In this document: piece by piece, positions 37,746 through 46,944 of the stretch
How the letters are laid out: each line of letters starts with the position of its first letter
Numbering within the stretch: the first letter of the stretch is position 1
Assembly: GCF_022348165.1 (NCBI RefSeq)
Contig: NZ_JAKRFI010000008.1
Location: forward strand, 1-64,000
Length of the DNA: 64,000 bases
Source of the DNA: Halomonas sp. McH1-25
GTDB taxonomy: Bacteria > Pseudomonadota > Gammaproteobacteria > Pseudomonadales > Halomonadaceae
Direction: 5' to 3'
Notes under the pieces: generated by a model
Told to the model about the DNA's origin: nothing
Databases searched by the model: none
What the model saw: only the letters and a program-made list of their open reading frames with translations
Translations under genes and position numbers: made by a program

Positions 37746-38120
37746 ATGGCCTCCCTTCAGGACCAGCTACGCGGCCTGGTCTATTCCACCGAACACGGCG
37801 AGACCTGCCCCGCCTGCCGGCGGCCCCTCGCCGAGTGCGAATGCAACGAACGCTCCGAAGCCGAGCGCATCGCCGCTCTCGATGGGGTCGTACGTATCCG
37901 CCGTGAAACCAGTGGCCGCAAGGGCAAGGGCGTGACTACCGTCAGCGGTGTGCCACTGATCGAGGCCGAGCTCAAGGTGTTGGCCAAGGATCTCAAGAAG
38001 CGCTGTGGCACCGGCGGTGCCGTCAAGGACGGCGTGATCGAGATCCAGGGCGATCACCGTCAGGTCCTCAAGTCCGAACTCGAAACCCGCGGCTATACCG
38101 TGAAGCTCGCCGGCGGCTGA
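37746..38120 (+). CDS. yciH: SUI1/YciH-family translation factor
   Basis: 124 residues. N-terminal zinc-finger-like CPACRRPLAECECN, followed by the SUI1/eIF1 fold with VRIRRETSGRKGKGVTTVSG, LAKDLKKRCGTGGAVKDG and IEIQGDHRQVLKSELETRGY. YciH binds the small ribosomal subunit and inhibits non-canonical initiation, mainly under stress. CAGGAG lies seven bases upstream. Single gene. Confidence 0.93.
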   Translation: MASLQDQLRGLVYSTEHGETCPACRRPLAECECNERSEAERIAALDGVVRIRRETSGRKGKGVTTVSGVPLIEAELKVLAKDLKKRCGTGGAVKDGVIEIQGDHRQVLKSELETRGYTVKLAGG

Positions 38121-38177
38121 GCTGAATCCGCTTTCCTACGCCCGGAACGCAATCCGGCGATCCTCAGGAGTCCTGAC

Positions 38178-38600
38178 ATGCCCTTGTGTATTCGTTGGCC
38201 CAATGTTGCCATATCACTTACGCTGGCCTTCGCCTTGATGGCCGGCCTTGGCGCCTGCGCGAGCGGGCCGAATTTTGCCAACCTCGAAGCCCGGGTCGTC
38301 AGTGACGAACCGCTCGACCTACCGCCCGATGCCGAACTCAGCGTACGCCTGACCGACATGAGCCAGACTGGCGCCAATCTGATTGCCGAAGCCAGCTACG
38401 TGCGTCTTGGCAACGGCCCCATTCCGGTCATGCTGCGCTACGACGCAGAGGCCATCGACGAAGGCGATACCTACGTGCTGCGTGCGGATATCCGCACCGA
38501 CGACCGGCTGCTCTATACCACGACCGATCCTGTACCGGTGCTGACCGGCGACGCGCCGGACAACGACGTGACTCTGGCCGTCGAGCGCGTCGAACGTTAG
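38178..38600 (+). CDS. YbaY-family lipoprotein
   Basis: 140 residues. Signal peptide with lipobox LGAC (Cys near residue 33), then a YbaY domain: LDLPPDAELSVRLTDMS, ASYVRLGNGPIPVMLRYD and LRADIRTDDRLLYTTTD. These are outer-membrane-associated lipoproteins of unclear function. CAGGAG is 11 bases upstream. Confidence 0.85.
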   Translation: MPLCIRWPNVAISLTLAFALMAGLGACASGPNFANLEARVVSDEPLDLPPDAELSVRLTDMSQTGANLIAEASYVRLGNGPIPVMLRYDAEAIDEGDTYVLRADIRTDDRLLYTTTDPVPVLTGDAPDNDVTLAVERVER

Positions 38601-38677
38601 CGACGTAACTTGTCAGTTGGGCGGGGGGCGGCCACTCTGTGTACGTTGATCAGTGACGTCATGGAGTGAGACGAGAC

Positions 38678-39676
38678 ATGCAGACCCTGGAAATAGCGAA
38701 TACCGGTATCAGTGCCTCTCGCATCGGCCTGGGCACCTGGGCCATGGGCGGCAGGCAATGGGGCGGCGCCGACGACGCGCAGGCTATCCGCACCCTGCAT
38801 ACTGCGCTGGATCGCGGTATCACCCTGATCGATACCGCGCCGGCCTACGGCTTCGGCCATGCCGAAGAAGTCGTCGGCAAGGCGCTTGCCGAGTCCGGCC
38901 AGCGCGACAAGGTGGTTCTCGCCACCAAGGTAGCGCTGGAATGGGGCGAAGGTATCGCCGCCGTAGTGCGCAACGCCACGCCCAGGCGTATCGAGAAAGA
39001 AGTCGAGGACTCGCTGCGCCGTCTGGGCGTCGAGGCCATCGACCTCTACCAAGTGCACTGGCCCGATCCCAAGACACCGATGGAAGAGACGGCACGCACC
39101 ATGGAACGCCTCTACCGAGACGGTAAGATTCGCGCCATCGGGGTCAGCAACTTCTCCCCCGAACAGTGCGACGCCTTCCGCGAGGCGGCCCCGCTGCATG
39201 CCGTCCAGCCGCCGTTGAACCTGTTCGAACGCGAAGCCGAACGCGACATCATCCCTTACGCCAAGCGCGAGGGACTGACCATGCTGACCTACGGGGCCCT
39301 GTGTCGTGGGCTGCTATCCGGCAAGATGCGCCGCGACATCACCTTCAACGGCGACGACCTGCGCAACACCGACCCCAAGTTCCAGCAGCCGCGTTTCGAC
39401 CAATATCTGGCCGCGGTAGACGCGCTGGATAATTTCGCCCAGGAGCGCCATGGCAAGCGCGTTCTGGCGTTGGCCGTGCGTTGGCTGCTCGACCGTCACG
39501 ACAACGGCATTGCCCTGTGGGGCGCACGTCGCCCGGATCAGGTCGATCCCGTCGCGGACATCGTCGACTGGCAGCTTTCCGACGCTGATCTCAGCGAGAT
39601 CGAACGCATCGTCGACGAACACGTCAAGGATCCGGTGGGCCCCGAGTTCATGGCGCCGCCGACCCGCGACGTGTAA
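38678..39676 (+). CDS. Aldo/keto reductase
   Basis: 332 residues. TIM-barrel AKR with the catalytic tetrad visible: Asp-Tyr in LIDTAPAYGFGHAEE, Lys in VLATKVALEW, His in DLYQVHWPDP. IRAIGVSNFSPEQCDAF and the C-terminal NADPH site IALWGARRPDQVD are standard. The start at 38678 has GAG/ACGAG upstream; the in-frame ATG at 38666 has none. Closest in character to the YajO/GSP69-type general AKRs. Convergent with the beta-barrel gene, with a bidirectional terminator between. Confidence 0.88.
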   Translation: MQTLEIANTGISASRIGLGTWAMGGRQWGGADDAQAIRTLHTALDRGITLIDTAPAYGFGHAEEVVGKALAESGQRDKVVLATKVALEWGEGIAAVVRNATPRRIEKEVEDSLRRLGVEAIDLYQVHWPDPKTPMEETARTMERLYRDGKIRAIGVSNFSPEQCDAFREAAPLHAVQPPLNLFEREAERDIIPYAKREGLTMLTYGALCRGLLSGKMRRDITFNGDDLRNTDPKFQQPRFDQYLAAVDALDNFAQERHGKRVLALAVRWLLDRHDNGIALWGARRPDQVDPVADIVDWQLSDADLSEIERIVDEHVKDPVGPEFMAPPTRDV

Positions 39677-39693
39677 GGCTTTTTGACCCTGCA

Positions 39694-39728
39694 ACGACAA
39701 TGCCCGGCCGTTGGCCGGGCATTGTCGT
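39694..39728. terminator. Strong bidirectional terminator
   Basis: ACGACAATGCCCGGCC and GGCCGGGCATTGTCGT form a perfect 16-bp stem with a GTT loop, followed by TTT on the plus strand. It is 17 bases after the AKR stop and 15 bases beyond the stop of the convergent gene. Confidence 0.9.
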
Positions 39729-39743
39729 TTAGCTGGCAACCGC

Positions 39744-40415
39744 TCAGAAGGTGTATTCGATACCCACCACGGCGACTGGATAGACGCTAAACTCATCGAC
39801 GTCATCCTGCAGGTCGTCTTCTTCCTGCTGCAGGTCACGCTGAAAGTCCGGGTCGTTGGCAACAGGCCCAGTGGCGCTGAGATTCACTTCGGCATCGGTG
39901 AGGAACACGCCGACCTGACCGAACAGACCGAAGCCCGGCTTGTGGCTGCCGCGCCAGCCCAGGCCCAGATAGGGCTGGATGGAATCGCCGAGCACCACGT
40001 CGCCTTCCAGCGTGCCGACCTGGTCGGAGGTATAGGTCTCGCCGTTGAATTCATAGCTCTGGCCTGCCTTGGGGCGCCCCACCACGCTCATGGCAATGTC
40101 CGGGCGCACGGCGCCGGCGGACAGGAAGAAACGTCCGGCAAACGGAAAATAATCCAGCGTCAGGCCGTACACGTCGACATCGAAATCGCCTTCGTAATCG
40201 GCGTCATCGCTTTCGTAATCCAGCCCGTCGTAAGTGAAGCCACTATAGCCGGCGCTCAAGGCCAGATTGTCGTGGAAGCGGTAGCTCACGCTGCCGCCAT
40301 AGCCGGTGGTACCGACACCGGCGCCTACCGACCAGTTGTCGGCGGCCACTGCGCCGGCAGGTACGCTCAGCGCGACCAGCGCGCCCGCCATTACGGCATG
40401 GTTGATGAATCGCAT
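39744..40415 (-). CDS. Outer-membrane beta-barrel protein
   Basis: 223 residues. A signal peptide (MRFINHAVMAGALVALSVPA, cut after AVAA near 25) leads into alternating strands rich in Gly, Tyr and Phe: VGTTGYGGSVSYRFHDNLAL, YGLTLDYFPF and LGLGWRG. It ends GIEYTF with the C-terminal Phe recognised by the BamA machinery. The acidic loops (ESDDADYEGDFDVD, QQEEDDLQDD) are typical of halophiles. Probably an 8-stranded OmpW/OmpA-like barrel. Role unknown. Start chosen at 40415 as the signal peptide start. Confidence 0.82.
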   Translation of the reverse strand: MRFINHAVMAGALVALSVPAGAVAADNWSVGAGVGTTGYGGSVSYRFHDNLALSAGYSGFTYDGLDYESDDADYEGDFDVDVYGLTLDYFPFAGRFFLSAGAVRPDIAMSVVGRPKAGQSYEFNGETYTSDQVGTLEGDVVLGDSIQPYLGLGWRGSHKPGFGLFGQVGVFLTDAEVNLSATGPVANDPDFQRDLQQEEDDLQDDVDEFSVYPVAVVGIEYTF

Positions 40416-40512
40416 CGTTTTCCCTGTCGCTATGTCGTTATGGTTATCGCCTTCTGGCGAGGCGATAACCGCACTAACGGCACGACTTGGGAAAACTTGA
40501 GTCACGGCATCA

Positions 40513-41385
40513 TCACAACCGCGCGGCCAACTGCGTCAAGGTTTGCCCTATCGGCGCCTCGACCTTGAGGGTGTAGAGGTCGTCGGCACGGGTGCGCCCC
40601 AGGTTCAGGCAGGCAATGGGCTTGCCGTCACGTGCCGCCTGACGGGCGAAACGGTAGCCCGAATAGACCATCAGCGACGAGCCGACGACCAGCAACGCAT
40701 CGGCGTCATCCAGAGCGGCGAAAGCCGCATCGACTCGTGCACGCGGCACGTTGTCGCCAAAGAACACCACGTCGGGCTTGAGTACGCCACTACCGCAGCG
40801 TGAGCAGTCCAGCACCCGGAAGGACGAAAAATCCAGGCCGTCGAGATCGGCATCGCCATCGGGACCCACGGCGGCATCGAGATCGAGCCACGTCGGATTG
40901 TTGGTGGCCAACTCCGCATGCAAGTCGTAGCGCATGCGCTGACTGCCGCAGCTCATGCAACGCACCATCTCGGCCCTTCCGTGCAGGTCGATCACCCGAC
41001 GCGACCCCGCACGCTGATGCAGCCCGTCGACGTTCTGGGTTACCAGGGCCGTGACATGACCCAGCGCCTCCAGGCGTGCCAGGGCATGATGGGCAGGCCC
41101 CGGTCGCGCTTCCTCGATGGCCCGAAAACCGATCAGGCTGCGTGCCCAGTAGCGCTGACGCGTCGCCAGGCTACCCATGAATGCCTGATGCTGTACCGGT
41201 GGCTTGCGCTTCCACTCGCCCCTTGCGTCGCGGTAATCGGGGATCCCGCACTCGGTACTTACCCCAGCCCCGGTCAACACCATCAGACGGGGATATTGGT
41301 GCAGAAAATCGTACAGCGCTTGGCTATCGGCGCCTGCCAGGGCGAAGGAAGCGCCCTGAGGCGCAGAATCATTGGTCGAGAGCAT
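40513..41385 (-). CDS. Sir2-family NAD-dependent protein deacetylase
   Basis: 290 residues. NAD site [19 protein letters not shown] near residue 35, [20 protein letters not shown] with the catalytic His in DLHG, two Cys-x-x-Cys zinc knuckles (CMSCGS and CSRCGS) and [11 protein letters not shown]. It is a mitochondrial SIRT4-like bacterial sirtuin acting on acyl-lysine. The start is uncertain: ATG at 41385 is used, while the open frame extends to a TTG at 41463 without clear support. A hairpin (40442-40470) lies downstream. Confidence 0.9.
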   Translation of the reverse strand: MLSTNDSAPQGASFALAGADSQALYDFLHQYPRLMVLTGAGVSTECGIPDYRDARGEWKRKPPVQHQAFMGSLATRQRYWARSLIGFRAIEEARPGPAHHALARLEALGHVTALVTQNVDGLHQRAGSRRVIDLHGRAEMVRCMSCGSQRMRYDLHAELATNNPTWLDLDAAVGPDGDADLDGLDFSSFRVLDCSRCGSGVLKPDVVFFGDNVPRARVDAAFAALDDADALLVVGSSLMVYSGYRFARQAARDGKPIACLNLGRTRADDLYTLKVEAPIGQTLTQLAARL

Positions 41386-41557
41386 GCGGATCGCTACCGG
41401 CTGAGTCACGGATGGAATTGGCTGTTCTTGGCTCGATTTTTCAGATCCCTCCTGGGACCACAATAACCTAGGCTAGTTTGCCATGCGTTACGCATGGCCC
41501 CCGCCGCGCCCCTTGGCTAAAATGGACGCTCGGCTCACCCTCGGGCAAGGACACACG

Positions 41558-42469
41558 ATGGCCTGGCTGGAATACCTGTTACCGCTGATCTTTCTGGCTC
41601 CACTCGGGGCCACCACGGTCGTGGTCCTGGCCCTGCGCAACCTTCACGATGCCCGGATTCGCTCACCGTTCGACGCTCATCTGCTGCGCGAGCCCGGCCA
41701 GGCGCTACGCGACCGGCTCGACCGCGCCTTCGCCCGCCTGTTTCTGAATGGCGCCCTGGGGCCCATCGCCGTGCTCACGCCGATGGTCTACGGCATGGGC
41801 CGCATGCTCTTCGCCGCCGACCAGAATTGGCTGGAGTGGATGCTCTACGGCCTGCTGACGACGGCACTGGCGTTGCTGTTCAGCATCCTGCTGATGCGCG
41901 ACTACCAACGCATTCGGCGTCTCAAGCTCGGCCTGGCCTGCGAACTGGCCGTGGGCCAGGAACTCGAGCGCCTGATTCGCCCCGAGGCGCATCCCTATTT
42001 CGTCTTTCATGACATTCCCAGCGATACGTTCACCATCGATCACGTGGCGCTGACGCCGCGCGGCGTGTTCGTGATCGAGACGCGGGCGCGCACCCATCCG
42101 CTCAGCCCCAGCGGCGAGCCGCAGCGCACGGTGGCAGTGGAGAACGAACGCCTGCGGTTTCCCGGCTGGAGCGAGCGCCAGCCGTTGCGCAAGACCCAGC
42201 AGGCGACCCGCTGGATGCGCCACTGGCTGGCTCGCGAGTGCGGTGTCGAGGTGCCGGTTCGCGGCGTACTGGTGCTGCCGGGCTGGTACATCGACACCGA
42301 ACAATCTCACGCCGAGCTGGTAGTGGTCAGCGGCGAGGGGCTGGCCAAGCTACTCGCCGAGGCACGCCCTGGCGAGCTTGACGACGCGACCCACAACCGC
42401 GTTGCCCGTGCCCTGGAGCGCCGCGGGGCGCTGCTCGACGATGGCCGCCTCGAGCGGCCATCGGTCTAG
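41558..42469 (+). CDS. NERD-domain membrane protein
   Basis: 303 residues. Two hydrophobic segments (about residues 4-26, and two helices near 70-130) precede a cytoplasmic NERD domain: GQELERLIRPEAHPYFVFHD, DHVALTPRGVFVIETRARTH (with the Asp and Glu-x-Arg/Lys of the nuclease-like core) and PVRGVLVLPGWYID. NERD domains are related to restriction-endonuclease folds and their role in bacteria is unclear. AAGGA is six bases before the ATG at 41558. It diverges from the sirtuin. Confidence 0.82.
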   Translation: MAWLEYLLPLIFLAPLGATTVVVLALRNLHDARIRSPFDAHLLREPGQALRDRLDRAFARLFLNGALGPIAVLTPMVYGMGRMLFAADQNWLEWMLYGLLTTALALLFSILLMRDYQRIRRLKLGLACELAVGQELERLIRPEAHPYFVFHDIPSDTFTIDHVALTPRGVFVIETRARTHPLSPSGEPQRTVAVENERLRFPGWSERQPLRKTQQATRWMRHWLARECGVEVPVRGVLVLPGWYIDTEQSHAELVVVSGEGLAKLLAEARPGELDDATHNRVARALERRGALLDDGRLERPSV

Positions 42470-42474
42470 TGGCG

Positions 42475-42978
42475 TCAGGTCGTTTCCTCCATGGGCGAAG
42501 CAAGGTGGGCCATTTCGCTCAATACGGCAGGCTTCAGTGCCGTCAGTGTTTCGCCGGACAAGCCACTAATGACCAGCACCCGATGCCGCTTTCGCTGCCT
42601 GGCATACCCCAGCCAGATCGGTAGTTGCACCGTTTGTGGCGACTCTAGCGCTAATGACGCTTGCCAGCGTCTCAACGTCATCATGCGCTCCCAGAACCAT
42701 AGCCGGGACACAGTACCGCGATCCGGCGGCGGCCGCTTGGCCAGGACCAGTTCGTCATGGGGCGGGGCGTTACCGGCAGGCAACGCCTCGCCCAGCAGTA
42801 GGGCCCGATGCATGTCAGCATGGCAAAGCAGCCAGGCGGCAGGCGCCTCCTGACTGGTGGTAACGGCATAAGCCCACAACCGCAACCATGCCGGCTCGAG
42901 GCTGTTTGCCCCCAGCCGATGCAAGCGCCGCATGGCCTGCGCTTCGTTGCAACGGCGAAGCAAAGCGCTCTCAGGCAT
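42475..42978 (-). CDS. Hypothetical protein coupled to SSS symporter
   Basis: 167 residues, soluble, rich in Leu, Arg and Trp (RLHRLGANSLEPAWLRLWAY, WFWERMMTLRRWQASLAL). The start at 42978 overlaps the symporter stop by eight bases, so it is translationally coupled to it. No family recognised. It may be an accessory or regulatory subunit of the symporter; that is inferred from position only. Confidence 0.65.
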   Translation of the reverse strand: MPESALLRRCNEAQAMRRLHRLGANSLEPAWLRLWAYAVTTSQEAPAAWLLCHADMHRALLLGEALPAGNAPPHDELVLAKRPPPDRGTVSRLWFWERMMTLRRWQASLALESPQTVQLPIWLGYARQRKRHRVLVISGLSGETLTALKPAVLSEMAHLASPMEETT

Positions 42979-44599
42979 TGGCCCACCCCTGGAATATCGC
43001 CAGACCGGCCAGCAGCACGAAGAACCAGATGATGAGCCCCAGGCAACGGCGCCGGGTAAGTCGCGCGTCGGGACCCATACTGTGTGCCCGCTCGGCACGT
43101 TGAGACAGCAACGCCTGCATGTCGGGCGCGGTTTCCTCGATCACCACATCGCTGAGTTGTTCCCGGCGCGGGGCCGCGGAAAACAGGCTGACGCCATAGC
43201 CCACCCCGACCGAGGTCACCACACCGATCAGATTGTTGTAGAGCCAGGATATATCCAGCGAACTGGAGACCCACCAGACCATGGCCATACCGGCAACCAG
43301 CCCACAGAAGGCGCCGCGCGCGTTGGTGCGATGACTGAGCATGGCCAGCAGGAATGTCCCGAGCAGCGCGCCATAGAACCACGAGCCGATGCGATTGACG
43401 GCTTCGATCACCGGGCCGAGATTGCCGGCAAAGAAGGCGAACAACGTCGCATAAACGCCCCAGAAAACCGTCGCCCAACGTGACACCTTGAGATAATGCG
43501 CTTCGCTGGCATCGGCGCGCACATAACGCGTGTAGAAATCCCGCACACTGACTGCAGACAACGAATTGAGCGCGGAGTCGAGGCTCGACATGGCGGCGGC
43601 GAACACTCCGGCGATCACCAGCCCCGCCAGTCCCGACGGAAAGGCGTTGACCACATAGCGCGGGAACAACTCGTTGAGATTGTCCGGTGCCGTCAGGCCG
43701 TGCTGGTCGTAGTAGGTCGCCAACATCACCCCGATGAACAGGAACAACAGCATCTGCGGTACCAGCAGATAGCCGCCGATCAGCAGCGAACGCTGCCCCT
43801 CCTGAATGCTCGGGCTGGTCAACACGCGCTGGATCTGGCTCTGGTCGGTACCGAAATAGGCGATATGCAGAAACACACCGCCGAAGAGCCCTGCCCACAG
43901 CGAATAGGTCACCGATGGCGACAGGGAAAGGTCGATGGCATTGAACATGCCTTGCGCCGCGCCGTAGCTGAACACATCCGCCCAGCCCCCGGGCAGGCTG
44001 GAGATCATCAGGAACATGCTGACGATGGCGCCCATCCAGAGCACGAACATCTGGATGACATCCGTCCAGATGACTGCGCTGATTCCGCCCAGCACGGTAT
44101 AGCTGACTGCAAGCACGGCCATCACGACGATGGTCAGGTTGACGCTCCACCCCGTCACCACCGATAGCACCAGCGCCGGCGCATAGAGCACCACACCGGT
44201 CGCCAGACCACGAGCGATCAGGAACAACAAGGCACTGAGGCTGCGCGTCGCCGGCCCGAAACGACGCTCCAGCAGTTCGTAGATGCTATAGATGCCTGCG
44301 CGGTGGAAGATCGGCACGAACAGGAAAATCAGCACTGCCATTGCCAGCGGCACATTGAGAAAGGTGACCAGGCGTTCCAGACCGCCCTCGAATCCCCAGC
44401 CCGGCGCCCCGATGAAAGTGATGGCGCTGGCCTGGGTGGCCATCACCGACAAGCCGATCGCCCACCCGGGCACCTTGCGCCCACCGAGAAAGTAGTCCTG
44501 TGTGCTGGCCTGCCCGCGCCCGACCCGTGCACCGATGAAGGCGATGGCCACTATGTAGACCACCAGCACCACGCTATCCAGCCAAGTGAACTCGCTCAC
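42971..44599 (-). CDS. Sodium:solute symporter (SSS family)
   Basis: A 542-residue sodium-coupled carrier with about 13 helices. DYFLGGRKVPGWAIGLSVMA near residue 35, the sodium site ATQASAITFIGAPGWGFEGG, FGTDQSQIQRVL near 250 and the SSS signature GLAGLVIAGVFAAAMSSLDS near 320-340 are all visible. It resembles sialic-acid or sugar members. AAGGA lies upstream of the start. The downstream hypothetical gene is coupled by overlap. Confidence 0.92.
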   Translation of the reverse strand: MSEFTWLDSVVLVVYIVAIAFIGARVGRGQASTQDYFLGGRKVPGWAIGLSVMATQASAITFIGAPGWGFEGGLERLVTFLNVPLAMAVLIFLFVPIFHRAGIYSIYELLERRFGPATRSLSALLFLIARGLATGVVLYAPALVLSVVTGWSVNLTIVVMAVLAVSYTVLGGISAVIWTDVIQMFVLWMGAIVSMFLMISSLPGGWADVFSYGAAQGMFNAIDLSLSPSVTYSLWAGLFGGVFLHIAYFGTDQSQIQRVLTSPSIQEGQRSLLIGGYLLVPQMLLFLFIGVMLATYYDQHGLTAPDNLNELFPRYVVNAFPSGLAGLVIAGVFAAAMSSLDSALNSLSAVSVRDFYTRYVRADASEAHYLKVSRWATVFWGVYATLFAFFAGNLGPVIEAVNRIGSWFYGALLGTFLLAMLSHRTNARGAFCGLVAGMAMVWWVSSSLDISWLYNNLIGVVTSVGVGYGVSLFSAAPRREQLSDVVIEETAPDMQALLSQRAERAHSMGPDARLTRRRCLGLIIWFFVLLAGLAIFQGWANA

Positions 44600-44669
44600 A
44601 TCCTTGTCCTTATCGAGAGCCTGCTACCAAATTAGCAGAGTTTCGAATCGGACTGCGCTGCAGCAAATC

Positions 44670-45464
44670 TCATTCCAAGCCGGGCGGAGCAGCGAGGCGT
44701 ACCGTCGGCGCGCAGCGCCCGCGCCGCAGCGGCACCAGGCTTTGCGCCTGCGGAAAGTCCGCCAGTCGCTCGGCATCGATGCCGATACGCACCTCGGTCA
44801 GCACGCGATTGCCGCGACCGTCGCACTGCAGGCTCAGCGCCCTCCCCGTGTCTTCGCCGAACGCCGCCTCGAAGGCCTGAATCAACGCATTGCGTGGTAC
44901 CTCGCCGCCGCGATGAATCATCACGTAATCGACGAAGGCGCTGGCGTTGACGACTTCCAGCAGATCGACCGCCGTATCGAAGTAATCCTCGGCGGGTAGC
45001 GACAGGCAAGCGGCATGCTTGGCGTACTCGTAACGATCCAGGCAACTGGCACGCCCCGGCATGGCGCGGTCGAGTTCGTCATCGAGCGACTCCTCGAAAT
45101 CGAACGGTGCGTGAGCGCGGCAGAAGCCGCCATCGGCACGCGGGCGTTCGAGAAAGCAGCCCTGCGACCACCAGCGCTGGCGGGTCACGCCATCGTCGGC
45201 AAAGCGCTCGGGCAGCGACGGCCATAACCCGTGCAACACGAAGCCGTCACGCGCACCCGCGCTCAGCGACGGTTCGCGGCATTCTCGCGGCGGGCTGCCC
45301 TGTGTCTGGCAGAAGCCGGGATGCCAGGTCAGCGCCAGGGTGTAATGCTCGAAACCCTCGGCTTTCAGCGTTTCACTGGCCGGAGCCACGCCACTCACCA
45401 CGCTCCACAACACCACGGCAAGCCAGCCCAACGCCACCGTCAATCCTTTCCTGGTCATCGCCAT
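44670..45464 (-). CDS. RNase T2-family ribonuclease (RNase I-like)
   Basis: 264 residues. The signal peptide MAMTRKGLTVALGWLAVVLW ends near residue 35, so the enzyme acts in the periplasm. Active-site block I is GFVLHGLWPSLP and block II is YEYAKHAACL, giving the two His and the Glu/Lys of the T2 fold. Several Cys pairs fit disulphides. The start at 45464 has GAGG six bases upstream and a clean signal peptide. Divergent from the ATP-grasp gene. Confidence 0.88.
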   Translation of the reverse strand: MAMTRKGLTVALGWLAVVLWSVVSGVAPASETLKAEGFEHYTLALTWHPGFCQTQGSPPRECREPSLSAGARDGFVLHGLWPSLPERFADDGVTRQRWWSQGCFLERPRADGGFCRAHAPFDFEESLDDELDRAMPGRASCLDRYEYAKHAACLSLPAEDYFDTAVDLLEVVNASAFVDYVMIHRGGEVPRNALIQAFEAAFGEDTGRALSLQCDGRGNRVLTEVRIGIDAERLADFPQAQSLVPLRRGRCAPTVRLAAPPGLE

Positions 45465-45590
45465 GAGTCGCCTCGCTCCGGCCGTCCAAATGTCGTATGA
45501 AAAAGGCGCCAGCAGGGGCTTGCCGGCACCGTAACGCTCGCTATAATCCGCCGCGTCGTAGCTCTCAGGAGACGGCGCTTTCGCCACCCG

Positions 45591-46397
45591 ATGAATATCG
45601 TCTCATTCGATGCATTTCGCACCCTGGGCCTGCCTGGCGTCCGCTACATCAAGCCCGAACGCATGTATGAGCATCTCGACGACATCCAACGCGCCGACTG
45701 GGTGCTGTTTCCCGAATACTGGCAAGTCCATACTCTGGTCTATGCGCTCAAGAAGCGCATCTTTCCCAGCCTGGCCAGCTACCACCTGGGCCATGACAAG
45801 GTAGAGCAAACCCGCGCCTTCCTGGCGATCTGCCCCGAGCATGTGCCGCCGACCGAGATCCGAGCCAGCACGCGCGACAACGTCGAGCTGATCGACACAC
45901 GCTTCGCTTATCCCATGATCGCCAAACGCATCAAGAGCTCGATGGGCGAAGGCGTATCGTTGATCGAGAATCGCGCCCAGCTCGAACGCCACGCCGAGGC
46001 GGAACCGGTACTCTACGTACAGGAGCGCCTGCCCATCGACCGCGACCTGCGCATCGTGCTGGTCGGCGACGAGGTGCTCACCGCCTACTGGCGCGTCACC
46101 CCGCTGGGCGGCTACCGCTCCAACGTCAGCCAGGGCGGCCAGGTGGACTACGCCGCCATTCCCGACGCGGCTATCGCTCTGGCACGGCGCCTGGCCAAGG
46201 AGCTGGGCATCAACCATGCCGGCTTCGATATCGCCATGGCCTGGGGCCACCCCTTCGTCTTCGAGTTCAACCGCCTGTTCGGCAATCAGGGCATTCCCGA
46301 CAGTTCGCGGCGATTGGGCCAGGCCATCCTGCGCGCCCTGCAGCGCGAGGACGACATGGGCCCCGGCAGCCGCCCGCCGTTCGGCCTGACCGGCTAG
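45591..46397 (+). CDS. RimK-like ATP-grasp protein
   Basis: 268 residues. ATP-grasp core with YPMIAKRIKSSMGEGVSLI near residue 105, VLYVQERLPIDRDLRIVLVG near 140, YRSNVSQGGQVDY, and the metal-binding end FDIAMAWGHPFVFEFNRLFG. RimK-like ligases join an amino acid or peptide to an acid group on a protein or small molecule; the partner is unknown. Its stop codon shares CTAG with the end of the dgt copy at 46394, which gives the ancestral junction of two convergent genes. Confidence 0.87.
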   Translation: MNIVSFDAFRTLGLPGVRYIKPERMYEHLDDIQRADWVLFPEYWQVHTLVYALKKRIFPSLASYHLGHDKVEQTRAFLAICPEHVPPTEIRASTRDNVELIDTRFAYPMIAKRIKSSMGEGVSLIENRAQLERHAEAEPVLYVQERLPIDRDLRIVLVGDEVLTAYWRVTPLGGYRSNVSQGGQVDYAAIPDAAIALARRLAKELGINHAGFDIAMAWGHPFVFEFNRLFGNQGIPDSSRRLGQAILRALQREDDMGPGSRPPFGLTG

Positions 46398-46496
46398 TCG
46401 CCCTTGAGCCGCCCACCCATCTCCTGGGCCAGATCCACCGCGTAGTGATCGGTCATGCCGCCGATGAAATCGAGCATGCGCCGGTAGCTGTCGTAG
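46394..46496. repeat. Left 103-bp direct repeat: remnant of the dgt 3' end (island edge)
   Basis: These 103 bases equal 53845-53947 except one base (A at 46415, G at 53866). They begin at the dgt stop codon and run into its coding sequence, then stop abruptly. Only this tail of dgt is left here; the complete gene is at 53845. It marks the left end of the inserted segment. Confidence 0.95.
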
Positions 46497-46519
46497 CGCG
46501 ACTATCCCAGCCTAAAATA

Positions 46520-46589
46520 ATCCTCACGCTCGCAAGGATCATTTGGGCCATCCTAGAATCTTTGGTGTTATCCTCACAGGCGTAAGGAT
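46520..46589. promoter_or_regulatory. Two operator-like inverted repeats upstream of the hipB-like gene
   Basis: ATCCTCACGCTCGCAAGGAT (46520-46539) and ATCCTCACAGGCGTAAGGAT (46570-46589) share ATCCTCAC-N4/5-AAGGAT and start 50 bases apart, about five helical turns. HipB binds paired TATCC-type palindromes before hipBA, so these are likely its operators. Confidence 0.75.
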
Positions 46590-46632
46590 TTTCTAAGCCG
46601 TTTACCGCTAACGGTTACGTATCCTCTGGTAC

Positions 46633-46936
46633 GTGAGGTTCAACGTGAAATACATCCTCGATTCTCCCAAGACCCTCGGCACCCTCATTCGTGCCAGCCG
46701 CAAGGCGATGACGCTTCGTCAGGATGATACAGCCGGCAGCATCGGAGTCAGCGAGAACTTCCTCGGCAAGGTGGAAAGCGGTAACGACACCGTACAGTGG
46801 GGCAAGCTTTTCCGGGTCATGACCGAGCGTGGACGTGCCGGACGATTTTGCCGAGCGCACGGAAATGTACCGGAAATCGCTTCGTGACAAAGAGCAACAC
46901 CTAGCCCAGCCGCCTTCTCCACGTGAGGCTGAGTGA
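46633..46936 (+). pseudogene. HipB-like antitoxin, frameshifted
   Basis: From a GTG at 46633, the reading frame gives an XRE/HipB helix-turn-helix: LGTLIRASRKAMTLRQDDTA followed by IGVSENFLGKVESGNDTVQW and KLFRVM. After about 46830 the family-like sequence continues in another frame as VDVPDDFAERTEMYRKSL to the stop at 46934-46936. One small deletion therefore breaks the gene. It would have bound and neutralised a HipA kinase and repressed its own operon. The in-frame product is truncated into unrelated residues. Confidence 0.75.
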
Positions 46937-46944
46937 GGCGGCCC

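Noticed and set aside
42681-44150. 489-codon minus-strand frame within the SSS symporter gene.
   Set aside because: Alternative frame of the symporter, which has full SSS signatures in its own frame.
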